A stretch of 64,000 nt of DNA from Megaustenia siamemsis (Eukaryota; Mollusca; Gastropoda; Stylommatophora; Ariophantidae), in contig JAVIAB010000073.1 in assembly GCA_032433765.1 (NCBI GenBank), positions 53,573,634-53,637,633 of the forward strand, given 5' to 3'. The notes under the pieces are model-generated. The model worked only from the letters and a program-made list of their open reading frames with translations. It was not told the origin of the DNA and searched no databases. Below are positions 53,892-64,000 of this stretch, piece by piece. Position numbers and translations under genes: made by a program. Each line of letters opens with the position of its first letter. The stretch's first letter is position 1.

Positions 53892-54833
53892 TAATTCAAC
53901 TCATCATCATCATCACCATCGAGTGCCATCTCCGCATCGAAGGTTGGCTACCATGAAGCGCCATTCTACTCTGTCTCTTGCTTTGATGATGCAGGTTGTC
54001 ACAGGCTGGTTTGTCCATCTTTTGATGTTACTCGTCCATGTTAGTCTTGATCTGCCTCTGCCTCTTTTACCTTGCATTTTCCCCTCCAGGATTACTTTTA
54101 GTAGGCTGTTGTGCCTTTTAATATGGCCCAAAAATCGCACTTGTCTTGTTTGAATTGTGTTTTGTAGTTCTCTTTTGATTTTTAGTTGTTTTAAGACTTC
54201 ATCGTTTGTTTTCTTTTCCTCTCATCCAATTCTACCTATTCTTCTATATATCCACATTTCAAAGGTTTAAATTCTCTGTTCTGTTTTCTTTTCTAATGCC
54301 TATGTTTCTGCACCATGTAGGAATGTTGAGAAGACATAACATTTTGCTATTCTTACTTTTAGCCCTGGTGTTATTTGTTTTGATGTTAGTATGTTCTTCA
54401 TGACATTAAAATTACTTTTTGCCATTCCTATTCTTTTGTTTATTTCAGTTGTACATTTTCCATTACTGGTTATAGTATGTCCAAGGTAGTTGTAGTTCTG
54501 AACTGTCTCCAGGTCAGATAATAATAATTTCTATACTCAGGAAACACAACTTAACATTAAAGAGGGGTAGGAATACTAATAAAAAGAGAGCTACACAAAT
54601 ATATAAGTACCCACTGGACATACAATGATAGGATTATACTACTCAAGATGAAAGCAAAACTTTCGACATAGCAATAATACAGACATACGCACCTACTCAA
54701 GACTACACAGATGAACAAATACAGGCATACTATGAAGACCTAAATAAAGTTATGAAGCAAGTGAAATCTTCGGACATCTTGATTGTAATGGGTGACATGA
54801 ACGCTAAAGTAGGAAAAGGTAAATAATTCAACT
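53892..54833 (-). mobile_element. LINE LC with inverted 5' end, 10-bp target duplication
   Basis: The insert 53902-54823 (922 bp) lies between TAATTCAACT at 53892-53901 and 54824-54833. The minus-strand part 54517-53902 encodes the LC tail ('MRFLGHIKRHNSLLKVILEG', 'RLTWTSNIKRWTNQPVTTCI', 'RVEWRFMVANLRCGDGTRW') and the (GAT)n end. From about 54518 to 54823 the plus strand encodes an endonuclease piece: 'TFDIAIIQTYAPTQDYTDEQ' and 'SSDILIVMGDMNAKVGKGK'. One target duplication around both pieces indicates a single insertion with a 5' inversion, as produced by twin priming. Confidence 0.9.
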
Positions 54834-55294
54834 GTTGGTTCTATAAACAACTGTAGAGACAAAATAATGTGAAGAGACATGATCAACTACGTCGGTATCT
54901 TAACAAAGAAGTGCAAGAATCTTAAAGTCAATAATCCCTGCAATCTCCTGTTATATATTATTCAAGCAAACATTCAAATACGTGTCATATTTTTTTAAAG
55001 AAATGTTTTATCCAATTTGTTTACAGATGTTTGTTGCGCTTTTGTTGGTTCTCTGACACTCTACGTCACTGCTTATTGTTATTTCTGTAACCATAGTAAT
55101 TAAACAATGTTAACTTTCATTTTCCAGAGCGCCAACCGAAAGTAACAATCTGTCCATGTTTATATGTTGTATCACCTCTCCTCCATCTTTTGAGTAGAAG
55201 CAAAAATAACTGACTGTACTTCTTTCAAGAAATCCACACGCTTATTTCCTTATAGTGTCTTGTTCATCATACAAATCTTTATGGTGAGGAATCG
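54834..55294. other. unassigned spacer
   Basis: No gene recognised. Confidence 0.3.
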
Positions 55295-57172
55295 ACTTCG
55301 AGGCACTCCGGGTAAAGCTATCAGAGATGAGCACTCCGGGTAGAGCTATCAGAGATGAGCACTTCGGGTAGAGCTATCAGAGATGGGCACTTCGGGTAGA
55401 GCTATCAGAGATGAGCACTTCGGGTAGAGCTATCAGAGATGAGCACTCCGGGTAGAGCTATCAGAGATGAGCACTCCGGGTAGAGCTATCAGAGATGAGC
55501 ACTTCGGGGAGAGCTATCAGAGATGAGCACTTCAGGTAGAGCTATCAGAGATGAGCACTTCGGGTAGAGCTACCAGAGATGAGCACTTCGGGTAGAGCTA
55601 TCAGAGATGAACACATCGGGTACAGCTATCAGAGATGGGCACTTCGGGGAGAGCTATCAGAGATGAGCACTTCGGGTACAGCTATCAGAGATGGGCACTC
55701 AGGGTAGAGCTATCAGAGATGAGCACCCCTGGTAGAGCTTTCAGAGATGGGCACTCCAGTTAGAGCTATCAGAGATGAGCACTCCGGGTAGAGCTATGAG
55801 AGATGGGCACTCCGGGTAGAGCTATGAGAGATGGACACTCCAGTTAGAGCTATCAGAGATGAGCACTCCGGGTAGAGCTATGAGAGATGGGCACTCCGGG
55901 TAGAGCTATGAGAGATGGGCACTCCGGTAGAGCTATGAGAGATGGACACTCCAGTTAGAGCTATCAGAGATGGACACTTCGGGTAGAGCTATCAGAGATG
56001 GACACTCCAGTTAGAGCTATCAGAGATGGGCACTCCAGTTAGAGATATCAGAGATGGGCACTCCGGGTAGAACTATCAGAAATGGGCACCTCTGATAGAG
56101 CTATCAGAGATAGGCACCACGGGTAGAGCTATCAGAGATGGGCACCCCGGGTAGAGCTATCAGAGATTAGCTCTCCGGGTAGAGCTATCAAAGATGATCA
56201 CTCCGGGTAGAGCTATCAGAGATGAGCTCTCCGGGTAGAGCAATCAGAGATTAGCTCTCCGGGTAGAGCTATCAGAGATGATCACTCCGGGTAGAGCTAT
56301 CAGAGATGAGCTCTCCTGGTAGAGCTATCAGAGATGAGCTCTCCGGGTAGAGCTATCAGAGATGATCACTCCGGGTAGAGCTATCAGAGATGATCACTCC
56401 GGGTAGAGCTATCAGAGATGATCACTCCGGGTAGAGCTATCAGAGATGATCACTCCGGGTAGAGCTATCAGAGATGATCACTCCGGGTAGAGCTATCAGA
56501 GATGATCACTCCGGGTAGAGCTATCAGAGATGATCACTTCGGGTAGAGCTATCAGAGATGATCACTCCGGGTAGAGCTATCAGAGATGATCACTCCGGGT
56601 AGAGCTATCAGAGATGATCACTCCGGGTAGAGCTATCAGAGATGATCACTCCGGGTAGAGCTATCAGAGATGATCACTCCGGGTAGAGCTATCAGAGATG
56701 ATCACTCCGGGTAGAGCTATCAGAGATGATCACTCCGGGTAGAGCTATCAGAGATGATCACTCCGGGTAGAGCTATCAGAGATGATCACTCCGGGTAGAG
56801 CTATCAGAGATGATCACTCCGGGTAGAGATATCAGAGATTAGCTCTCCGGGTAGAGCTATCAGAGATGAGCTCTCCGGGTAGAGCTATCAGAGATGATCA
56901 CTCCGGGTAGAGCTATCAGAGATGATCACTCCAGTTAGAGCTATCAGAGATGATCACTCCGGGTAGAGATATCAGAGATTAGCTCTTCGGGTAGAGCTAT
57001 CAGAGATGAGCTCTCCGGGTAGAGCTATCAGAGATGAGCTCTCCGGGTAGAGCTATCAGAGATGAGCTCTCCGGGTAGAGCTATCAGAGATGATCACTCC
57101 GGGTAGAGCTATCAGAGATGATCTCTCCAGTTAGAGATATCAGAGATGAGGACTCCGGGTAGAACTATCAGA
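55295..57172. repeat. 28-bp minisatellite, ~67 units
   Basis: Unit GGGTAGAGCTATCAGAGATG plus AGCACTCC (28 bp). Three zones: GAGCACTTC/GGGCACTCC variants on the left, an almost perfect GATCACTCC block at 56340-56820, and GAGCTCTCC units interspersed on both sides of that block. The right end merges with the next array at 'gagatgagtcccc'. Confidence 0.97.
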
Positions 57173-57270
57173 GATGAGTCCCCAGCAAAGATTGCTTGTT
57201 AGGATCACAATTAGAGTCCCCAACAAAGATTGCTTGTTAGGATCACAATTAGAGTCCCCCAACAAAGATT
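57173..57270. repeat. 38-bp minisatellite, left part
   Basis: Unit GAGTCCCCAACAAAGATTGC plus TTGTTAGGATCACAATTA (38 bp), 2.5 copies before the LB insertion. Confidence 0.95.
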
Positions 57271-58372
57271 TCGTAATCTCTAGATTACGAAAAGGCATTT
57301 GATAGTTTAGACAGAGGAACGCTTTGGAAGTTGCCGAGTCATTACGGAATCCCCATAAAGTTTATTAACCTGATAAAAACAATGTATGAAGGAACAAAAT
57401 GTAGTGTGGTGCGTGAAGGACAGCTTACAGAAGCATTTGAAATAAGAACAGGAGTAAGGCAAGGATGCCTTCTGTCTCCATTTCTCTTTCTACTGGCCAT
57501 AGATTGGATTATGAAAATAACTCAAAACAACAGAAATGGGATCCATTGGTCACTGACCAAACAACTTGATGATTTAGACTTTGCTGATGACATAGCTCTC
57601 CTATCACACAGCCATCAACAGATGCAGGATAAAATGAGTATATTAGATGAGAGATCACAACAACTAGGACTAAAGATAAAAAGAGATAAGACCAACATTA
57701 TGAGAATTAATGCAGTTGGCAATAACCAAATAAAACTAGGAGAAATACCTCTACTAGACGTACAATCTTATATATATCTGGGCAGTAATATAGATAAAGA
57801 TGGAGGAACAGAAAATGATACCAAAATAAGGATATCAAAAGCAAGAGGAGCTTTCATTGCACTGGGAAACATATGGAAATCCAAAGAAATTAGGCTAAAT
57901 ACAAAAATAAAAATTTTCAACTCAAATGTTAAGTCGGTCCTATTATATGGCTGTGAAACATGGAGAATAGCAAAATTGACAATCACGAAAGTACAGACTT
58001 TCATTAATGGATGCTTGCGCAGAATAAAGGGATGGAAATGGCAGGACAAAGTCACTAACGTGGAATTATGGAAATGTACCGGTCAAATACCAGTGGATAA
58101 AGAGATACAGCGAAGACGATGGCGATGGATAGGACACACACTACGGAAGCCAACTGAGAGTATTACACAACAGGCCCTTTTTGGAATCCCCAGGGGAAAA
58201 GACAAAGAGGAAGACCAAGGAATTCTTGGAGAAGACAAATCGAAGCAGAGATGAAGATGATGGAGAAGACATGGAATGATCTTAAAAGAATGGCAAAAAA
58301 CAGAACAACTTGGAAAGTCTTTGTTGAAGACCTATGCTCCCCTGGGAGCTAAAAGGTAGAAGAACAAAGATT
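57261..58372 (+). mobile_element. LINE LB, RT to 3' end (1,092 bp), nested in the 38-bp array
   Basis: The insert 57271-58362 lies between AACAAAGATT at 57261-57270 and 58363-58372. It is 5'-truncated at RT motif A and otherwise the best preserved RT in the window (see the pseudogene entry). The other LB copy at 16256-19120 is interrupted by the DNA transposon. Confidence 0.92.
57273..58352 (+). pseudogene. LB reverse transcriptase, 5'-truncated, one frameshift
   Basis: Part of the polymerase that copies the LINE RNA at a nicked target. The open frame begins inside motif A ('LDYEKAFDSLDRGTLWKLPS'; the first ATG is only at 57331). It continues with 'GIPIKFINLIKTMYEGTKCS', 'TGVRQGCLLSPFLFLLAIDW', the catalytic box 'LDDLDFADDIALLSHSHQQM' and 'YIYLGSNIDKDGGTENDTKI', then the tail 'SVLLYGCETWRIAKLTITKV', 'INGCLRRIKGWKWQDKVTNV' and 'RRRWRWIGHTLRKPTESITQ'. 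After 'FGIPRGK' (about 58197) one base is missing and the called frame ends at 58254. The alternative frame carries the expected 'RPRNSWRRQIEAEMK' and 'TWKVFVEDLCSPGS' to the stop at 58350-58352. Both catalytic aspartates of FADD are intact, but the endonuclease and fingers are absent. Confidence 0.9.
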
Positions 58373-58620
58373 GCTTGTTAGGATCACAATTAGAGTCCCC
58401 AACAAAGATTGCTTTTTAGGATCACTATTAGAGTCCCCAACAAAGATTGCTTGTTGGGATCACAATTAGAGTCCCCACAAAGATTGCTTGTTGGGATCAC
58501 AATTAGGGTCCCCAACAAAGATTGCTTGTTGGGATCACAATTAGAGTCCCCAACAAAGATTGCTTGTTGGGATCACAATTAGAGTCCCCAACAAAGATTG
58601 CTTGTTGGGATCACAATTAC
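58363..58620. repeat. 38-bp minisatellite, right part
   Basis: About 6.5 further units. Several have TTGTTGGG for TTGTTAGG, and one unit is one base short ('gagtccccacaaag'). Confidence 0.95.
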
Positions 58621-58778
58621 TGCTCACCGGACAACCCCATCAGTGCTCCGATGCCTCGATAATCTCGAGAAAATGTGAGGAGAACCCTCCCCCACATGCA
58701 CAAACTCCGAACATGGGGTCCATGATGTGGGGGTTTTATGGCCCACTCTTGTCAATGTTAAACCCTTACTGGACACAT
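58621..58778. other. unassigned spacer
   Basis: No gene recognised. Confidence 0.3.
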
Positions 58779-59066
58779 ACTTAGATAATTAAGTACTTAG
58801 ATAATTAAATAATTAGATAATTGAGTACTTAGATAATTAAGTACTTAGATAATTAAATACTTAGATAATTAAGTACTTAGATAATTAAATATTTAGATAA
58901 TTAAATATTTAGATAATTAAATACTTAGATAATTAAATACTTAGATAATTAAATACTTAGATAATTAAGTGCTTAGATAATTGAGTACTTAGATAATTAA
59001 GTACTTAGATAATTAAATACTTAGATAATTATATACTTAGATAATTAAATACTTAGATAATTAAGT
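58779..59066. repeat. 16-bp AT-rich minisatellite, ~18 units
   Basis: Unit TACTTAGATAATTAAG/A (16 bp), with self-complementary AAGTACTT and AATT segments. Confidence 0.95.
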
Positions 59067-60119
59067 AGATTTTGATGTTACATTTGATTGGAAATATCTC
59101 AGTGGAAATTTAATGTGCATTTTGTGGAGATGTTTTTATTATATCACATTTTTAATGTGATTTTTTTCTAATACAGAAACATATCATATCAATGTAAATT
59201 AATAGAGCAGCCTTTTCTGAATATTTTAATGTAGTCTCCTTGGCCAAACAATGACAAACAGCTACATTTCTTGAAACTGTTATGTGTAAAACAATTCCAA
59301 AAATATGTGTGTGCAAAGAGTGCTGCGCTTCGTGTTAGTCGGTGTTTACTAGGGGTTAACTGCCAAGAGCTCTTTAGCGTGCCCGATTGTACTAGATCCT
59401 TCTGTTTGTTTATATCAAAGAGCGCAAAAGATGACAGATACACATGATTTAATATGTGCACTGACATACGAATCTAACTTCCCCACATTTATTATTATTG
59501 TTTCATGTGCTGCGTGCGCGTGTAGGTTTAAATTCCTACGTTCTGGGAGCGACAAGCTCAACAACTGTGACCGCATACTACAAATGGCATTCATTTCAGT
59601 GTTTTCCATATATCTTCCTTCTTTCCATTATCAGAGTCTTCATCGCCTGTGCCTATTCCGTAGCATCATCATTCATTGCCGTATACCCTTCGTTACTTGA
59701 ACAATTAAAACACTCAAGCGCCCTCTGTCGGAGACTCTATATGCTGAAACTCTTGCTTGCTTGGGGGTTTTGCAACCTTCTAGGCGAGACACAACCTATT
59801 CAACCTCAGACAAAGTTTTCCTGGTTAAATTAGACTGAACATTACGTCCATTAATGAGCACGAAAACTACATTGTATCGACTGATGGGTTATTGCCCTGC
59901 GTAGGCAATCGAAGGCCACTTCACTGCCTACTGGAGTGTTTGTAAGTGTCACATTATTGTATCATTGTGATAAACCCATCGCACAGCAAAGATATTCTAT
60001 TTAATCCTTGTTCCATGATGCACAACAACACGTGCGCAAAAAGAGCCGAGGAACTCATACCTGACTGCTTGCGTATGACTCAATGAATGACAAGTAATAA
60101 AATGTTAATAATTATCTAA
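59067..60119. other. unassigned spacer
   Basis: About 1 kb of non-repetitive DNA with no convincing coding sequence. The 89- and 111-codon overlapping plus frames at 59431-59833 lack recognisable features. Confidence 0.35.
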
Positions 60120-60195
60120 TGTACGAGTAAAGTGTTACAGTAAAAGTAAAGTGTTAATGTATGAATAAAGTTTTAATGTTTGAGTAAAGTGTTAT
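60120..60195. repeat. 19-bp minisatellite, left part
   Basis: About four units of GAGTAAAGTGTTAATGTAT (19 bp) before the LD insertion. Confidence 0.9.
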
Positions 60196-60547
60196 GGAAG
60201 AGAATCATGGACAATAGACAAACAAACGAAAAGACGATTAGAGGCCACAGAGATGGGATTTCTCAGAAGAATGTTGAAAGTTCCCTGGACAGATAAAAAG
60301 ACCAATGAGGAAGTTCTCAAAGAGGCCAACACAAAAAGGGAGCTGTTAAAAACATGAGAAAGAAGTAATCAACATTTTTCGGGCACATCATGAGAAAAGG
60401 AAAGTTGGAATACTTGGTTACAACTGGCAAAATAAAAGGAAAGAGAGATCGCGGACGACAAAGAGAGAAAATACTGGATAGCTTGGTGTCATGGCATGGA
60501 AAACAGTCAACAACAGAACTGATACGATGCACTGTAGATAGAAGATG
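60196..60547 (+). mobile_element. LINE LD, 3' part inside the 19-bp array
   Basis: Codons 'SWTIDKQTKRRLEATEMGFL', 'RRMLKVPWTDKKTNEEVLKE' and 'ANTKRELLK', then a stop and a frameshift, then 'FFGHIMRKGKLEYLVTTGKI' and 'RDRGRQREKILDSLVSWHGK'. The array resumes immediately after 'gatagaag'. A 'tgagtaaagtgtta' repeat is on both sides, which could be target duplication or just array units. Confidence 0.85.
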
Positions 60548-61470
60548 AGTAAAGTGTTAGTGTATGAGTAAAGTGTTAATGTGTGAGTAAAGTGTTAGTA
60601 TATGAGTAAAGCGTTAATGTATGAGTAAAGTGTTAATGTATGAGTAAAGTGTTAATGTATGAGTAAAGTGTTAATGTGTGAGTAAAGTGTTAGTGTATGA
60701 GTAAAGTGTTAGTGTATGAGTAAAGTGTTAGTGTATGAGTAAAGTGTTAGTGTATGAGTAAAGCGTTAATGTATGAGTAATGTGTTAATGTATGAGTAAA
60801 GTGTTAATGTATGAGTAAAGTGTTAGTGTATGAGTAAAGTGTTAGTGTATGAGTAAAGTGTTAATGTATGAGTAAAGTGTTAGTGTACGAGTAAAGTGTT
60901 AATGTATGAGTAAAGCGTTAATGTATGAGTAAAGTGTTAATGTATGAGTAAAGTGTTAGTGTATGAGTAAAGTGTTAATGTATGAGTAAAGTGTTAGTGT
61001 ATGAGTAAAGTGTTAGTGTATGAGTAAAGTGTTAATGTATAAGTAAAGCGTTAATGTATGAGTAAAGTGTTATGTTAATGTATGAGTAAAGTGTTAATGT
61101 ATGAGTAAAGTGTTAATGTATGAGTAAAGCGTTAATGTATGAGTAAAGTGTTAGTGTATGAGTAAAGTGTTAATGTATGAGTAAAGTACTAGTGTATGAG
61201 TAAAGTACTATTGTATGAGTAAAGTGTTAATGTATGAGTAAAGAGTTAAAGTATGAGTAAAGAATTAATGTATGTAAAGTGCCAATGTATGAGTAAATAG
61301 TCAATGTAAAGTGCTAATGTGTGAGTTAAGTATTAATGTTTGGAGTAAAGTGCTAATGTATGAGTTAAGTGCTAGTGTATAAGTAAAATGCTAGTGTATG
61401 AGTAAAGTACTAGTGTATGAGTAAAGTACTAATGTATGAGTAAAGTACTAATGTATGAGTAAAGTGTTAA
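60545..61470. repeat. 19-bp minisatellite, right part (~48 units)
   Basis: Unit GAGTAAAGTGTTAATGTAT with GTTAGTG and GCGTTAATG variants. Units decay (deletions, AGTACTA variants) from about 61185 to the right edge. Confidence 0.97.
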
Positions 61471-62159
61471 TGTGAGAATAATGCTGCTGAAGGATAAAAC
61501 GCAACAAAAGAATCACAGGTAGAACACTCTCTTTCACTTTTTAATTTCCTCGAAATAGAGAAAATTATGTACGAAACATGAGAAGAAGGTTACCAGTAGC
61601 ACGGTGACTCATGACATTACGACCACTTGACATGACATTTGTATATGTCTGGAACCTGAAAATAGTTCAGTGCAGAGGCAATTGATGCCTGGAAATGAGC
61701 GCCGTGGACCTTGGCAACAGTAGCTTGGAACAGAGCGAAGTCGCTAACATTTGACGAGATGTCATTTTCCTGCTTCCTGATATGAGTTGTCGGAAAATTC
61801 ACTGACATCCTATCATCATATAGTAAAGGAGCTGAGATACCGGACCTTTGCTTGTTGGATCAATAAACATCAAAATAAAGGACTACGGAAATCTGTATTC
61901 AAGGCTACATACAAAAACAGATAGAATAACAGTTCGATGAATCAATGAAACTTTGTAAACATTAAGTTATATAATATCAGCACTTCAATAACTCTTGATT
62001 TCTCCCATTGTTTGACTGACAATGTATTGTAAAGGGTAAATGCACTTCATTGGCATGATGTCGTTGAGGATGTAAAGTGTTTATCTATGGCTAGATATAA
62101 GTGCTAACTTATGCAAAGCAGGAGAGAAGGCTAAATATAGTCTATGTGCGATGTCTGAG
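61471..62159. other. unassigned spacer
   Basis: No gene recognised. The 63-codon minus frame 61808-61617 has no known features. Confidence 0.35.
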
Positions 62160-62585
62160 CCTTGTTCTTAGTATTACCTGGAAGGATAAAGTGACAAATG
62201 TTTGGAGGCACAGGCCTCCCGAACATCGACACGTTGCTCAAATAACGTAGGTTACTTTGGCTTGGCCATGTACACCCTATGAAAGATGGCCGCATATCAA
62301 AAGATATACTCTACGGTCAACTGGCAAGTGGCAAATAGACTACGGGGTGCCCAAAACTGTGATTTGTAGACGTGTGTAAACGTGACATGATGTCTCTGAA
62401 GATAAACGCTGCAGCCTGGGAAGAAATAGCTGCTGACCACAATCTTTGGAAACACGCTCTAAAGCTCCAACTCAAACAAGAGGCAGACAGATTCATAGAA
62501 AAAGATCATACACGGCGAAAGAAAAGAAAAAAATATTTCTAGGGGCTCTGTAAAATCCAGTCAACTATGACTGACGGATGGGCCA
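62160..62585 (+). mobile_element. LINE LG, 3' part
   Basis: 'gataaagtgacaaatgtttg' and 'gtacaccctatgaaagatgg' (codons 'WLGHVHPMKDGRI'), 'SKDILYGQLASGK', then 'DVCKRDMMSLKINAAAWEE' and 'AADHNLWKHALKLQLKQEAD', with frameshifts. The 3' UTR 'gtcaactatgactgacgg' matches 1141-1160 and 3205-3225. The spacing follows the LG C-terminus, which is better preserved here than in the other copies. Confidence 0.8.
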
Positions 62586-63024
62586 CGTACTATTTTAGCA
62601 GATAGATTCTCTTTAATATTTTACCTAATTTTGTAAGATTTGTGAAAGCAACCAAAGATATAGAGAATAAATAAGATGCATTAGAAATGCGAAGCCTGTA
62701 TAGTTTGTTCACAATGAAATGACTTTAAGACTAGTGCAGAAATAAGTGAAGCAGTCATGAAAATAAAATCCAAACTATAATCAAGAGAAGCGTGTGGGCA
62801 CATGCCTTTCTTGTGCTGAGAAGAAATACAAATAAAAGCGCAAGCTCTGATATGAAAAAAAAGAAATAGAAAAAGAAGCCGACCTTGAAAGACTAAGTAT
62901 AGCACCGGTAAGAAGGGCAAGGACAGCATGCATCGTCTCCCTAATTGAGAATGAAAAGCTCACCAAAAAGAAGAACTTTCAGCGAAGAACACTGCGAGTT
63001 CTGTGTGATGTTGGTGCACTGAAA
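62586..63024 (+). other. unclassified repeat P ending in (GAT)n
   Basis: 62815-62905 is similar to 53755-53850. The segment ends 'gttggtgcactgaaatgatg' in a (GAT)n tail like LA, LC and LD, so it may be the 3' end of another retroelement. The coding content is unclear. Confidence 0.45.
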
Positions 63025-63122
63025 TGATGATGATGATGATAATGATGCTGATGATGATGAGATGATGATGATGATGATGATGAGGGTAATAGTGGTGGTG
63101 TCGTGGTGGTGTCGTGGTGGTG
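63025..63122. repeat. (GAT)n then (GGTGTC)-type microsatellite
   Basis: About 60 bp of GAT units followed by GTGGTGTCGTG hexamer-like repeats. Confidence 0.93.
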
Positions 63123-63389
63123 TCGATTTGTGTACTACACATCTGTACAGAATAATTCCCTGCCAAATGTCCGCAATTATGCTTGTCGTATGTATACTAA
63201 CTTTCCCAGAGAGCTTACAGTGACGATTGTATGTGACTTATTGTATCCATTCATACCTAGCAGAATTTCAACATCTGATGTTCTAGAACAAAAAAATGCA
63301 AGATAAATAGCATTTAAATAAGCACTTAAATAATAGAATCTCTATCAATTGAATGACAAAAGAAAACGTAGAAAACAGACATAGAACAT
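63123..63389. other. unassigned spacer
   Basis: No gene recognised. Confidence 0.3.
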
Positions 63390-64000
63390 CAAGTTATAAA
63401 ACAGGTAACAAACTTACAATATCTGGGAACGATATTTCATGAAGATTGTAAAATCGATAAAGAAATAGACAACCGATCCAGCAAGACAAACTAAATATTG
63501 GGACAACTACCCCTAGACTTCAACACAAAGTAATATCTATCGGGAAACAAATGATCATATACAGAGTATATTCATTCCCACGTTCTGCAATCAGTGCTAA
63601 ACATGGTCACTTACGACTTACTATAATATAGAGTTTATCACTACAGAGGTAGAATGCATGAGAAAAGCGTTTGGAGTATCAGAAGAGACAAAATTAGAAA
63701 TGATGTCATAAGAAAAAGTGCGGACACTGAATCAATCCTAGACTACACACAGAAATAATAAATAAAATGGTTTGCTCATCTAGAAAGAATGCCAAGTGAT
63801 TCCTCACCATACAAGACTCATTAAAAGAGGAGATGAGAAAAAAGCAAGAGGCAGGCATGGAATAATAGACAGACAACATCAAAGAAACGCTACAACAACA
63901 TCAATTGGTAATAGTTTAAACTGCCAGAACAGGACAAGAACCAGAATTTTGTATTTACCGACACCGGAATGGGAACGAGGAAGTAAAGAAAAAAAAAGAT
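63390..64000 (+). mobile_element. LINE LE/LF-like, decayed 3' part (runs off the window)
   Basis: Codons 'NLQYLGTIFHEDCKIDKEID' (63412-63473, the block after the RT active site), then 'VECMRKAFGVSEETKLEMMS' (63650-63710) and 'ILYLPTPEWERGSKE' (63950-63995), where the last resembles the 'LYLPST' ending of LF. Internal stops are numerous. Confidence 0.65.

Noticed and set aside
55295..57172. CRISPR-like regularly repeated array
   Set aside because: The 28-bp units are directly contiguous with no unique spacers, and the context is eukaryotic. The same applies to the 26-, 29-, 31-, 34- and 38-bp arrays.
59431..59833. Overlapping 89- and 111-codon plus-strand frames as a small host gene
   Set aside because: No domain, no splice-site pattern that I could support, and mutually overlapping in different frames.

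Overview
This window is eukaryotic, repeat-dominated intergenic DNA. I found no intact host protein-coding gene, no real tRNA or rRNA gene, and nothing bacterial. It is AT-rich and full of simple-sequence repeats, minisatellites, decayed non-LTR retrotransposons (LINEs), tRNA-derived SINEs and Tc1/mariner-type DNA transposons. This texture suggests a marine invertebrate, most likely a mollusc, but I cannot fix the species and treat that as a weak inference.

Family names used here are local labels. LINE fragments fall into groups LA, LC and LD (3' ends in (GAT)n; C-terminal reverse-transcriptase tails of the 'RRML..PWTAKKSNE' type), LB ('GCETWR..RRIKGWKWQDK'), LE and LF ('KWFGHL/VTR'), LG (degenerate FADN box), LH (RNase H domain), and LJ and LK (very decayed). 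SINE groups are S1 (seven or more copies), S2 (dimeric tRNA-like), S3 (one giant copy), S4 (shares its 3' tail with a LINE) and S5 (an inverted pair). R3 is a longer non-coding retroelement. M is a short family with inverted ends.

Layout. 0-5 kb: LA/R3/LG pieces, a 26-bp minisatellite and a foldback element. 5-10 kb: a 31-bp array, LG, and a 25/26-bp array. 10-16 kb: decayed LINE LJ, S1, a 34-bp array, and S2-R3-S2. 16-19 kb: a 2.1-kb Tc1/mariner element with DD83E spacing and a broken transposase, inserted at TA inside LINE LB. 20-23 kb: GACA/GATA repeats, S1 copies, and a mariner fragment. 23.4-28.6 kb: the longest LINE (LA), split by a 1,074-bp R3 element with a 15-bp target duplication, then LE and LA. 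29-34.6 kb: LH RNase H, 16-bp and GATA arrays, a second 31-bp array, and S1. 36-39.6 kb: LF, LD, LA and trinucleotide repeats. 39.8-41.3 kb: the giant S3 SINE with about 43 tandem A-box units inside one target duplication. 42-48 kb: LC, a 48-bp array, the S5 inverted pair, a TA-flanked MITE, LA, S4, a 150-bp triplication and LE. 49-55 kb: LC copies (one interrupted by LD, one with an inverted 5' end) and long pentanucleotide arrays. 55.3-58.6 kb: a 67-unit 28-bp array passing into a 38-bp array that is interrupted by LB. 58.8-61.5 kb: 16-bp and 19-bp arrays, the latter holding an LD fragment. 61.5-64 kb: LG and an LE/LF-like tail.

The coherent story is layered transposition. At least fifteen insertions can be delimited by direct repeats I read in the sequence, several are nested, and several lie inside tandem arrays. 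The most unusual object is the S3 element, whose internal pol III promoter A box is tandemly multiplied about 43-fold.
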